DNA of 51,213 bases from DAHUYF01 sp052143095 (GTDB lineage: Bacteria; Pseudomonadota; Alphaproteobacteria; ATCC43930; CGMCC-115725): positions 1-51,213 of the forward strand of contig JBKQTR010000082.1 in assembly GCA_052143095.1 (NCBI GenBank), read 5' to 3'. Each line of letters starts with the position of its first letter. Positions within the stretch are counted from its first letter, which is position 1. Shown here piece by piece: positions 8,613-15,542 of the stretch. Made by a program: the position numbers and the translations under genes. Under the pieces are notes generated by a model. That model worked only from the letters and a program-made list of their open reading frames with translations. It was not told where the DNA came from and did no database searches.

Positions 8613-8648
8613 AGGCGGCGCCCGGTCGACAGGCGGCGCCCGGTCGAC
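8613..8648. repeat. 18-bp perfect tandem duplication
   Basis: AGGCGGCGCCCGGTCGAC occurs twice head to tail (8613-8630 and 8631-8648) in the region upstream of the MHS transporter. Each unit contains the palindromes GGCGCC and GTCGAC. It may be a simple slippage duplication or a paired operator. Confidence 0.8.
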
Positions 8649-8798
8649 GCTGCCGCGCCTCGCACGGCGTCTCAGGCGTCGCGGCGGGGCATTTCTTTGA
8701 CACGGTCTCGGCGCTAGACGGCATGCACCAAGACGCGTTGTTATGGTCCCCGGTGGATGCTCGCGCCGCTGACCATAAGCCGGCCCGCATCATCCGCC

Positions 8799-8827
8799 AG
8801 CCCCGCCCTCACCGGCGGGGCTTTTCC
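8799..8827 (+). terminator. intrinsic terminator with no assigned gene
   Basis: Nine-base perfect stem AGCCCCGCC (8799-8807) and GGCGGGGCT (8814-8822) with a six-base loop, followed by TTTT on the plus strand. No plus-strand coding gene ends here. A TTGACA hexamer lies about 100 bp upstream (8697-8702), so a small RNA between them is possible. Apart from this hairpin, the tandem duplication and the transporter's upstream DNA, the 408 bases from 8527 to 8934 show nothing recognisable. Confidence 0.65.
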
Positions 8828-8934
8828 CTGTTTGCCGGCCGTGTCTCCTTGCGCAAGCGAGGCTTCACGGGAAGTGTCCGTCCCCGCCAGGCGGCGCGCG
8901 GACGCCCCGGTCCCTCTAGCGGTTCAGCGGCGGG

Positions 8935-9336
8935 TCAATTTCGCGATCGCCCGGCCAAGGACCCTGGCGGTGGGATCTGCGGTTGCGGCAGCGCGCCACT
9001 GACCGGTGAGCTCGAGCCGGTTGGGCTGTCCGGCGCTGCGCTTGGCCGCTGCGCATAAGCGATGACGCGCGCGAGCGCCTGTTCCAGGGCAGCCTTGTTG
9101 CCGGTGGGCGCGGGTTGCCGGCTCACTGCGACGTCGCGAAGCAGAAAATCGGCAAATTTTGACGGACATCGATCGGCCCGCTCTGCATATATCTTTTTGA
9201 GTGCGTCACCGAGTTCGGCCCAAAACGCGCTTGCCTCCTCGCCGGTCATCGCGATGCGAACCCCACCGGCGAGGATGGCGAGCTCGCACCGCGGCGGATC
9301 GACCAGCAGTGTCATGGGCTCGCGCGCGACTTTCAT
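8935..9336 (-). CDS. hypothetical protein, paralogue of next gene
   Basis: A 133-residue soluble protein of unknown function. Residues 9-50 have an alternating beta/helix pattern: LAILAGGVRIAMTGEEASAF, then a helix ending GDALKKIY. This resembles the core of the 81-residue protein encoded at 9370-9615, where a hydrophobic strand is followed by LTLSKRESEALRDGLSQGLK. The last 50 residues are Pro/Ser/Gly-rich and probably disordered. The start ATG has only a weak GTGAGG site; an alternative ATG lies at 9315. It lies in the accessory patch, 33 bp downstream of its paralogue. Function unknown. Confidence 0.55.
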   Translation of the reverse strand: MKVAREPMTLLVDPPRCELAILAGGVRIAMTGEEASAFWAELGDALKKIYAERADRCPSKFADFLLRDVAVSRQPAPTGNKAALEQALARVIAYAQRPSAAPDSPTGSSSPVSGALPQPQIPPPGSLAGRSRN

Positions 9337-9369
9337 GGCGGGCGCCTCACCGGCGGTATCGCAGTGCCG

Positions 9370-9615
9370 TTAGGGCGATGTCGAACCGATTCGCCTTGGC
9401 TCCAGCCTCGCTTCGTTGTCGGCCACCCCCATAAGCGCCGGCCGGCGCGGCTCAGCAGGCGTCAGATCGAGCTGCTTGAGGCCCTGGCTGAGCCCATCCC
9501 TCAGCGCCTCGCTCTCGCGCTTGCTCAGGGTCAGCCGAAAGCCCTCCATGACCACGACAAGCTGCGCGGCTTCCACATTCGGCTGAACGAAGACCTTCTC
9601 TGGAACCACATCCAT
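9370..9615 (-). CDS. hypothetical small protein, paralogue of 8935-9336
   Basis: An 81-residue protein beginning MDVVPEKVFVQPNVEAAQL, with a compact strand-strand-helix core (VVVMEGFRLTLSKRESEAL) that parallels the neighbouring protein encoded at 8935-9336. The ATG at 9615 is supported by GGGAGAG six bases upstream. No cysteines, signal peptide or membrane segment are seen. The pair probably forms an operon. I do not recognise the family. Confidence 0.6.
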   Translation of the reverse strand: MDVVPEKVFVQPNVEAAQLVVVMEGFRLTLSKRESEALRDGLSQGLKQLDLTPAEPRRPALMGVADNEARLEPRRIGSTSP

Positions 9616-9747
9616 AGCACTCTCCCAAACCGGACTCGGCACAGCATGGCTTGCTTTTTCTTAAGCAAGGACGCAGGGCGAAGGAAGAGCGGGTAATAAA
9701 GTGTCGCGACAGTTCGCTGCAGCTCGGGTGGCGCCCGCTGCAACGAT

Positions 9748-9804
9748 GGGAACGACGCCGTTCCGCCTTGGCGGAGTCACCAGAAGATCGCCCTCGTCGT
9801 TCCC
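9748..9804. other. nested inverted-repeat element in divergent intergenic region
   Basis: Perfect ten-base arms GGGAACGACG (9748-9757) and CGTCGTTCCC (9795-9804) enclose an inner perfect hairpin TCCGCC-TT-GGCGGA (9762-9775). It lies between a minus-strand gene (start 9615) and a plus-strand gene (start 9864). It could be a regulatory cruciform, an RNA structure or a remnant of mobile DNA. A second small hairpin, CTTGCTT...AAGCAAG, lies near 9650. Confidence 0.5.
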
Positions 9805-9863
9805 GACGCTATTGCCGCGGGTGCTGATCGGATAGACTCGGCGGCGGACAGAGGTGCTACGTG

Positions 9864-10061
9864 ATGGCAGAGGACCCGTTGGCCGATCCCGATATTGTTC
9901 GGGCAGCCCGATACATGATCGCTCAGCACCGTCACAACGCGGCATCGCGCGCCTATGGTCGAACGGCGGAACTGGTGATCAGAGGTGAGCATGGCGCAGC
10001 GGCCCTATGGGGCCAAATCACCAGTGCCATTCAGGCCCTACAAACCGAAAACGAGACCTGA
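9864..10061 (+). CDS. hypothetical small helical protein
   Basis: A 65-residue protein beginning MAEDPLADPDIVRAARYMI. It appears entirely helical, with a conserved-looking pattern of a histidine/arginine-rich helix (AQHRHNAASRAYGR), then ELVIRGEHGAAALWGQITSAI. Small proteins of this style are common in rhizobia and relatives, but no function is known to me. The ATG at 9864 has AGAGG nine bases upstream; a GTG lies one codon earlier. The codon pattern looks coding. It stands alone, divergent from the paralogous pair on its left. Confidence 0.6.
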   Translation: MAEDPLADPDIVRAARYMIAQHRHNAASRAYGRTAELVIRGEHGAAALWGQITSAIQALQTENET

Positions 10062-10225
10062 TCCAAGCGGGTGCCGGAAGTCGATCCCTTTCGGCATCCG
10101 ACCGTGACCGGCCATGGTCAGCCCAGCCGCTCGGCGCCGCCAGCACGCAATGGCGTGTGCGCAACGGACGGCGGCAGACCGTCGAGGCCTCCGCCGTCAA
10201 CCAGGGCAAAGAGAACGATCGCCGA

Positions 10226-10396
10226 TTAGCGCCGCATTTTCACGTAGAAGCCGTCAGGCCCCTCGCTGCCATGGTTCTGGGCATCGCGGACGGTGATCGA
10301 GCTGCGAAGGACCTTGCTCAACAGCGCCGCGACCTCGTGCCAATTGCTGGCCGAGCCAATGGGGGCACCGTTAAAATAAACCGGCTTGCCCGTCAT
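10226..10396 (-). CDS. hypothetical 56-aa protein
   Basis: A short protein beginning MTGKPVYFNGAPIGSASNW, with a hydrophobic helix (HEVAALLSKVL), then SITVRDAQNHGSEGPDGFYV. The ATG at 10396 has a strong GGGGAGGAG site, which is the main reason to accept so short a gene and to reject the longer Arg-rich upstream extension. The family is unknown to me. The 164 bases on its left (10062-10225) show no other feature. Confidence 0.55.
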   Translation of the reverse strand: MTGKPVYFNGAPIGSASNWHEVAALLSKVLRSSITVRDAQNHGSEGPDGFYVKMRR

Positions 10397-10681
10397 GGCT
10401 CCTCCCCTGAAGCCTGGCGCCTTAACACTATCAACGCGGATGATGCTCTTGCAGTTGCGACCAGAACGATGGTCCCGCGACTGCCGCCGGCGTCGGGGAG
10501 CGTGCGGGGGACGCCGCCGACCTCCGCGCAAGACCGCGTGACAGTGTCGCACCGCGGTTGAAACCTTGGCCCGTGGAAGCGTCTGCGGCGTTTTGTCTCG
10601 GACGGATTTAGCGCAGCGTTTACCCGCTCCTGGGAGCGTGGCCGAAGCGACATCGGCGCCGTTTTTGGTAGTGGGGGGCCT

Positions 10682-10903
10682 ATGATGAGACGGTTTAAGA
10701 AAGTTGAGGTCGGGCAGCGGTTTCAGTCAATCGGTGTGATCACGGGGGCACCGGCATCGACCTATGAGGTCCAGTGCGTGTTCCGCAGTCGCATCGACCG
10801 ACTGGAATATGCACGCCTTGCCGACATCGACGATCCAACCGCGATAAAAAGCATCGCTGTCTCGACGTTGCTGAACGGGCGTCAGTTCAGCCTGGTGTGC
10901 TAG
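10682..10903 (+). CDS. hypothetical 73-aa protein
   Basis: A 73-residue small protein beginning MMRRFKKVEVGQRFQSIGVI. It looks like a small beta-rich fold (EVQCVFRSRIDRLEYARLADIDDPTAIKSI in segments) ending in LLNGRQFSLVC. A G-rich stretch directly before the ATG can serve as ribosome-binding site. Its last codons overlap the 3' end of the antisense recombinase remnant. No function is recognised. The 285-base gap upstream (10397-10681) holds no clear signal. Confidence 0.5.
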   Translation: MMRRFKKVEVGQRFQSIGVITGAPASTYEVQCVFRSRIDRLEYARLADIDDPTAIKSIAVSTLLNGRQFSLVC

Positions 10904-11557
10904 CCCGCCAACTCAGAACAGAACTGCGAACGCCGGGCGTAGCCAGTTTCACGCCCGACGCGACGGAGAGGGTTCTGACCAGATCGCCCTTCGTGCCCAT
11001 GATGCGGCCCTCGCCGTCAGCGACCTCGACCCGCTGGGTGAGCGCACGGAGACGGTCACGGCGATAGCCGCCGCCCTCGATCCTTATCTGCTCGCGCGCC
11101 GTCCAACCATCTGCGGCGTAATTGCCTGCTGGCCTGACGACTCCAACGTCGCGGCGGTGCGCTCGATGTCGGCTTGCGCGTAGGCGCGGATCGCCTTGAG
11201 TGCCCCGATGCGCTCTTTCAGCGCCGGATCGTCGAGATTTGCGACACCGGCTTCGATGGCGTCGTAGAGCCGCTTGAGCCGCAGGTCTGTTTCGGTCGCG
11301 CGCTTGTTCAGTTCGGCGATGTGAACGCGCTGGCGCTCGGCGCGCTCATGGCGACGGTCGAGAATGGACGCCAGAATCTCCTCGAGACGCTCCGGCTGGA
11401 GCAGGCGATCCGCGATGTGCTCCGCGACCAGGCTATCTAGCTTCTCCATCGGGATTGTGCGGCCCGTGCAGCAGGTCTCGCCCTGCCGCGCCTTCATCGA
11501 GCAGGTGTATCGGCGATACCGCCCTCCCTTACCGCCCTCATCGTGGGGTTGACCCAC
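10887..11557 (-). pseudogene. serine recombinase C-terminal remnant, frameshifted
   Basis: The minus strand from 11557 encodes the zinc-ribbon and coiled-coil end of a large serine recombinase (GGKGGRYRRYTCSMKARQG, then TGRTIPMEKLDSLVAEHI and a long helical region). The frame stops after TPQMVGRRASR at 11084. The family's ending continues in another frame (WTAREQIRIEGGGYRRDRLR ... RIMGTKGDLVRTL) to a stop at 10887, implying a small frameshifting deletion. The catalytic N-terminal domain with its active-site serine is absent. This is therefore a dead fragment marking past mobile-element activity, not an active integrase. Confidence 0.85.
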
Positions 11558-11740
11558 TGGTCTCGACCGTGGGCATAAGGCAAGGTGCGTGGGGGGTCGA
11601 ATACGATGCGAAGCCTTATAACATTATTGACTGCATTTTCGATTCTTACCGGGTCAATGATCACCACCGGAACCGTGGGTGCTGGGGAACCTGAACTTCC
11701 TCGCCCCGGCCATCCCAAGGAAATAAAGAGGATCGCCTCC

Positions 11741-12274
11741 ATGTCAGACGACCGCTTCTGGGCCTTGATCGGAACCACGACGGCATTTGAGAGTGACCCT
11801 GAACGGCAGTTGGCTGCCTTGCACGAGACCCTTGGTAAGCTCTCGATCGACGAAATCGAAGCTTACGAAGCAGCCTTTGATGACCAGATGACGCGCTCCT
11901 ATTCGTGGGATTTGTGGGGAGCGGCATACGTGGTTCACGGCGGCGCTTCAGACGATGGCTTTGAGTACTTCAGGTGTTGGTTGATCTCGAAAGGGCGGGG
12001 AGTCTTCGAGAAGGTGATGGCAGATCCTGATAGCTTGGCCGAAATTTTGGCTCCGAAAGTCGAAGGTGTTCTGGAATTCGAAGAATTCGCCTATGTCGCT
12101 CGCCATGTTTGGGGTGAGAAGACGGGACGGCCAAGCGGCGAGATGCCGAACCCGGCCAACATGATCTATCCAGGTCGCGAGCCATCTGGAACAAAATTTG
12201 ATGAGGACGCGGCCCACCTCGCCAAGCGATATCCGAAACTTTGGCAGCGGTTTGGCACCAATCCGTTGGGATAG
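11741..12274 (+). CDS. DUF4240 domain protein
   Basis: The domain begins at MSDDRFWALIGTTTAF and continues with helices rich in acidic and aromatic residues (SWDLWGAAYVVHGGASDDGF, EYFRCWLISKGRGVF), a pattern I associate with DUF4240; its function is unknown. I take the ATG at 11741 (AGAGG nine bases upstream), giving 177 residues, because family members usually start there. An upstream in-frame ATG at 11606 would add a signal-peptide-like segment (MRSLITLLTAFSILTGSMIT), so a secreted form is possible. Base composition is visibly less GC-rich than the housekeeping genes, consistent with acquired DNA. Confidence 0.7.
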   Translation: MSDDRFWALIGTTTAFESDPERQLAALHETLGKLSIDEIEAYEAAFDDQMTRSYSWDLWGAAYVVHGGASDDGFEYFRCWLISKGRGVFEKVMADPDSLAEILAPKVEGVLEFEEFAYVARHVWGEKTGRPSGEMPNPANMIYPGREPSGTKFDEDAAHLAKRYPKLWQRFGTNPLG

Positions 12275-12410
12275 GCGTCGCCGCGGGGGGAGCGTAGTCG
12301 GTCGTTTATAGGGCTATAGCGCAGACATAGTGCTCGTCATCGTCGGTCGTGGCCCGCCTGGGCGGCAACGCGCCAAACATCCGCTGACGAAGCGTGCTCT
12401 TCCGGGATTT

Positions 12411-12472
12411 TGGGCGATTGCCGCCTCGATCGCGTCGGCCGCCTCGCGCTCGCCGAGATGCGCCGGCGTCAG
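12411..12472 (-). pseudogene. fragment of LeuB-like dehydrogenase 3' end
   Basis: On the minus strand this encodes LTPAHLGEREAADAIEAAIA, closely matching MMLAHLGEQAAAEAIEGAIA near the C-terminus of the dehydrogenase encoded at 13341-14405. The DNA match runs about 58 bp with roughly ten mismatches (against 13440-13500). No other part of the gene is present. It looks like a remnant of a duplicated or exchanged paralogue. The rest of the 194-base gap (12275-12468) holds nothing recognisable. Confidence 0.55.
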
Positions 12473-12834
12473 ATCCAGACGTCGTTGTCGGCAGTCCGTT
12501 CGCCGCCCTCGTGGCCGGTGTTCAACACCCCCCGCGGCTCGATAAGCAGCAGCTTGACCTCGTTTGCCGCGTAAGGCTTGTGCTCGACGCCCCTTGGGAC
12601 AACGAACATCTCGCCCGCCGAGAGATGGACCGCGCCATCGCGAAAGTCGATCCGCAGGTCGCCGTCGATCACGATGAACGTCTCGTCGGTATCTTTATGA
12701 TCGTGCCAGACGAAATCGCCCTGCAATTTGACGAGTTTGAATTGATAATCATTCATTTCCGCGATGACCTTCGGCTGCCACTGCTCGTCGAACGAGCCGA
12801 GTTTTTGCCGGAAATTGATTGATGTGTAGCTCAC
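12469..12834 (-). CDS. cupin domain protein
   Basis: Small single-domain cupin of 121 residues. Cupin motif 1 is WHDHKDTDETFIVIDG (two His and one Glu as metal ligands), and motif 2 is PRGVEHKPYA with the fourth-position His. The ending GVLNTGHEGGERTADNDVWI is typical of stand-alone mannose-6-phosphate isomerase-like cupins. These bind metal or small ligands; the precise substrate is unknown. The next gene upstream on this strand is the MaoC-like hydratase (49 bp away). The start ATG is preceded by GAAAGGAGGGG, a strong site. Confidence 0.88.
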   Translation of the reverse strand: MSYTSINFRQKLGSFDEQWQPKVIAEMNDYQFKLVKLQGDFVWHDHKDTDETFIVIDGDLRIDFRDGAVHLSAGEMFVVPRGVEHKPYAANEVKLLLIEPRGVLNTGHEGGERTADNDVWI

Positions 12835-12883
12835 CGAGCCCCTCCTTTCTTCGGAAGACGCTTCGCCGCCGCGTCGGCGGCGC

Positions 12884-13330
12884 TCAGGCCTTGCGCTTCA
12901 GCAGGTGCATCGACAGGAAGGTCAGGACCTCTTCGTCCTTCTGGTTCTTGACGACGTAGGCGATGCGCAGGATGCCGCGGTCGGGCTTCGAGCGCGACGG
13001 CGTCTTCTCCTTGACCTCGAGCTCGGTGCGGAGCGTGTCGCCCGGCCGCACCGGCCTGAGCCAGCGCAGCTCGTCAAAGCCCGGCGAGCCCATGCTGGCG
13101 GCGCGGAAGACGCCGGTCTCCAGCACCATGCGGAAGCCCAGCGCCAGGGTCTGGAAGCCGCTGGCGATGAGCCCGCGATAATTGCTCTGCGCCGCCGCTT
13201 CGACATCGATGTGGAAGGGCTGCGGGTCGTAGGTCATGGCGAAGCCGATGATGCCACTCTCGGTCAGCGTCACGCCGCGAGTGACGAACCGCTCGCCGAC
13301 GATGAAATCGTCGAAATAGCGCTCGCTCAT
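12884..13330 (-). CDS. MaoC-like hot-dog hydratase
   Basis: A 148-residue protein beginning MSERYFDDFIVGERFVTRGV, typical of MaoC/R-hydratase hot-dog proteins. The conserved FAMTYDPQPFHIDVEAA region carries the D...H pair expected of the catalytic (hydratase 2) motif. RLRPVRPGDTL-like and LTFLSMHLLKR segments follow. These enzymes hydrate 2-enoyl-CoA esters, but many act on other acyl-CoAs, so the substrate is open. An upstream Arg-rich extension is rejected as antisense of the neighbouring gene. It lies 10 bp after the dehydrogenase, so co-transcription is very likely. Confidence 0.9.
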   Translation of the reverse strand: MSERYFDDFIVGERFVTRGVTLTESGIIGFAMTYDPQPFHIDVEAAAQSNYRGLIASGFQTLALGFRMVLETGVFRAASMGSPGFDELRWLRPVRPGDTLRTELEVKEKTPSRSKPDRGILRIAYVVKNQKDEEVLTFLSMHLLKRKA

Positions 13331-13340
13331 CGCCGGCGGC

Positions 13341-14405
13341 TCAGCCCAGCGCCGCGGCGATCGCCGCGCCGAGCTCCTTGGTCGTGGCCTTGCCGCCGAG
13401 ATCGGGCGTCTTGGGCGCGGCGCGGTCGGCGAGCGCCGCGGCGATCGCCCCCTCGATCGCCTCGGCCGCCGCCTGCTCGCCAAGATGCGCCAGCATCATC
13501 GCCCCCGACCATATCTGGCCGATGGGATTGGCGATGCCCTTGCCGTAGATGTCGGGCGCCGAGCCGTGCACCGGCTCGAACATCGAGGGGAAGGCGCGCT
13601 CGGGGTTGATGTTGGCCGAAGGCGCGATGCCGATCGAGCCGACCACCGCCGGGCCGAGATCGCTCAGGATGTCGCCGAAAAGGTTCGAGCCCACCACCAC
13701 GTCGAACCACTGCGGGTTGCGCACGAAATGCGCGGTGAGGATGTCGATGTGGTACTGGTCGGTCCGGACCTGCGGATACTCCTTGGCGATGGCGGCGAAG
13801 CGCTCGTCCCAATAGGGCATGGTGTGGATGATGCCGTTCGACTTGGTCGCCGAGGTCACGTGCCGCCGGCGCTTCATCGCGAGCTCGAAGGCGAAGCGCA
13901 TGATGCGGTCGCAGCCCTGGCGGGTAAAGATCGTCTGCTGCATCGCCATTTCCAGCGGCGTGCCGACATAGAGCCGGCCGCCGATCTCGGAATACTCGCC
14001 CTCATTGTTCTCGCGCACGACGTAGAAATCGATCTCGCCGGGCTTGCGCCCCTTGAGCGGCGAGTCGACGCCGTCGAGCAGCCGCACCGGGCGCAGATTG
14101 ACGTATTGCTGGAAGCCGCGCCGGATCGGGATCAGCAGCCCCCACAGCGAGACATGGTCGGGAACGCCGGGATAGCCCACCGCGCCGAGGAAGATGCCCT
14201 GCATCCCCTTGATCTGCTCGAGCCCGTCCGCCGGCATCATCGATCCCGTCTTGGCGAAGCGCTCGCAGCTCCAATCATAGGCGTGCCAGCCGAGCGAGAA
14301 GCCGAAGCGCCGCGCCGCCGCCTCGAGCACGCGCATGCCTTCCGGCACCACTTCCTTGCCGATCCCGTCGCCGGCGATCACGGCGATCTCATAGCGTCGC
14401 GCCAC
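13341..14405 (-). CDS. tartrate/D-malate-type decarboxylating dehydrogenase
   Basis: A 354-residue member of the isocitrate/isopropylmalate dehydrogenase family. It opens with IAVIAGDGIGKEVVPEG and carries the substrate-loop arginines (GFQQYVNLRPVRLL), the VRENNEGEYSEIGGR motif, and the NAD-binding end FEPVHGSAPDIYGKGIANP. The WGLLIPIRRGFQQYVNLRP region is characteristic of tartrate dehydrogenase/decarboxylase (TtuC) and D-malate dehydrogenase rather than LeuB. NAD and Mn/Mg dependence is known for the family. Start: GTG at 14405 with AGGAGGA seven bases upstream; a TTG six codons earlier is less likely. It may use tartrate or D-malate, which would fit a catabolic cluster. Confidence 0.9.
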   Translation of the reverse strand: MARRYEIAVIAGDGIGKEVVPEGMRVLEAAARRFGFSLGWHAYDWSCERFAKTGSMMPADGLEQIKGMQGIFLGAVGYPGVPDHVSLWGLLIPIRRGFQQYVNLRPVRLLDGVDSPLKGRKPGEIDFYVVRENNEGEYSEIGGRLYVGTPLEMAMQQTIFTRQGCDRIMRFAFELAMKRRRHVTSATKSNGIIHTMPYWDERFAAIAKEYPQVRTDQYHIDILTAHFVRNPQWFDVVVGSNLFGDILSDLGPAVVGSIGIAPSANINPERAFPSMFEPVHGSAPDIYGKGIANPIGQIWSGAMMLAHLGEQAAAEAIEGAIAAALADRAAPKTPDLGGKATTKELGAAIAAALG

Positions 14406-14419
14406 GGTCTTCCTCCTGC

Positions 14420-14710
14420 TCAAACCCGGCGCAGGATAGCGAATCGGCGCTGCCCGGCGATACTGCCTCGGTCTACCCCGCCACCGTGAAGCTCCGCAGC
14501 GGCGAGCGCGCCGTGGCGATAGGCCTCGAGCATGTCGGGATCGCCGTCGCTGGCGCGCGCATAGTCGGCCAGCGCGCCCAGCAGGTTGAGCGCGTCGCCC
14601 TCGGCGGCATCGCCCTCCGGCACGGCGCGGCAGAGCCGCGCCGCCTGCGCGACGCGTCCTGCCTCAGCGTGCCGGCGCGCGCCGGCGAACAGCCGCGCCG
14701 CCTCGCTCAT
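14420..14710 (-). CDS. small TPR-like helical protein
   Basis: A 96-residue protein whose first half is one TPR-like helix pair (ARRHAEAGRVAQAARLCRAV, then GDALNLLGALADYARA), as at the N-terminus of many TPR proteins. The remainder is short and basic. The ATG at 14710 has AAGGAG eight bases upstream, and the stop lies 15 bp before the dehydrogenase GTG. It could be a truncated TPR gene or a genuine small partner. The function is unknown. Confidence 0.5.
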   Translation of the reverse strand: MSEAARLFAGARRHAEAGRVAQAARLCRAVPEGDAAEGDALNLLGALADYARASDGDPDMLEAYRHGALAAAELHGGGVDRGSIAGQRRFAILRRV

Positions 14711-14812
14711 CGCGCCCGCTCCTTGCTCACACGGGGCGCCGCGATAGCGAATCCGCATCGCCGCGCGATACACCCCGCCCGAGCTTGCCCTTGAGGCGGC
14801 TGCGGCCGCCGG

Positions 14813-15523
14813 CTAGCCCCGAGCGACGCTCGACAGGCTTTGCCGCTGCTCACCCGTCGCGGCGAAATTCCCGGGATCGAGCCAACGCTCGAACGCCGCC
14901 TTGAGCGCCGGCCATTCGCTGTCGAGGATCGAGAACCAGCACGTGTCGCGGTTGCGCGCCTTGTAGACCGTCGCCTGGCGGAACATGCCTTCGTAGCGGA
15001 AGCCCAGCCGCAGCGCCGCAGCGCGCGAGGGCGCGTTGAGCGAATCGCATTTCCACTCGTAGCGGCGATAGCCGAGCTCGTCGAAGACGCGGCGCATCAT
15101 CAGGTACTTGGCCTCGGTCGGCGCCGGCGTGCGCTGCAGCGGCGGCGCGTAGTTGATGCCGCCGACCTCGATCACACCGGCTCCGGGGTCGATGCGCATA
15201 TAGCTGGCGATGCCGATTGCGCGCCCGTTCCCGCGCGCGACGATGGCGTGGCAGAGCGGGTCGTCGCCGACGCACGCGCGCTCAAGCCACTGCCGCTACT
15301 CCTCGAGCCGGGCGAACGGCCCATAAGGCAGATACGTCCAGTTGCGCCCCTGCGTGTCCAGCAGATTGGCGCCGTGGAGATCGGCGGCGTGCCGCGCGGG
15401 GTCGACCGGCTCGACGGTGCAGAAGCGCCCTGCCATCACGCTGCGCGGCGGGCGCGGCCGCGTCGTCCAGTGCGGCAGCGGCAAGCCGATCGGCTGCCCC
15501 AGGTGATTTACATGCTCGGCCAT
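14813..15523 (-). pseudogene. GNAT acetyltransferase interrupted by one TAG
   Basis: A continuous minus frame of 237 codons encodes a RimJ/RimL-type GNAT protein. It begins MAEHVNHLGQPIGLPLPHW and carries LLDTQGRNWTYLPYGPFARL, then SYMRIDPGAGVIEVGGINY, then SRAAALRLGFRYEGMFRQAT and DTCWFSILDSEWP. Codon 76 is TAG (15296-15298), between ARLEE and RQWLERAC, where relatives have a sense residue, often Tyr. There is no frameshift and the rest looks intact. It is a recent nonsense mutation, a sequencing error, or read-through. If unrepaired the protein loses its acetyl-CoA site. It lies just downstream of the PhzF-like gene. Confidence 0.8.
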
Positions 15524-15542
15524 GGCCGCGCGCCTCCCCGTC

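Noticed and set aside
8613..8648. CRISPR-like repeat
   Set aside because: Only two adjacent units without spacers; it is a simple tandem duplication. No CRISPR array or cas gene is seen.
10007..10561. Plus-strand open frame of 184 codons
   Set aside because: It overlaps a better-supported small minus-strand gene with a strong ribosome-binding site, and the peptide has no family-like features.
8527..12470. tRNA gene or attachment site bounding the accessory patch
   Set aside because: No tRNA-like cloverleaf or T-loop sequence and no clear direct-repeat ends were found in these gaps.
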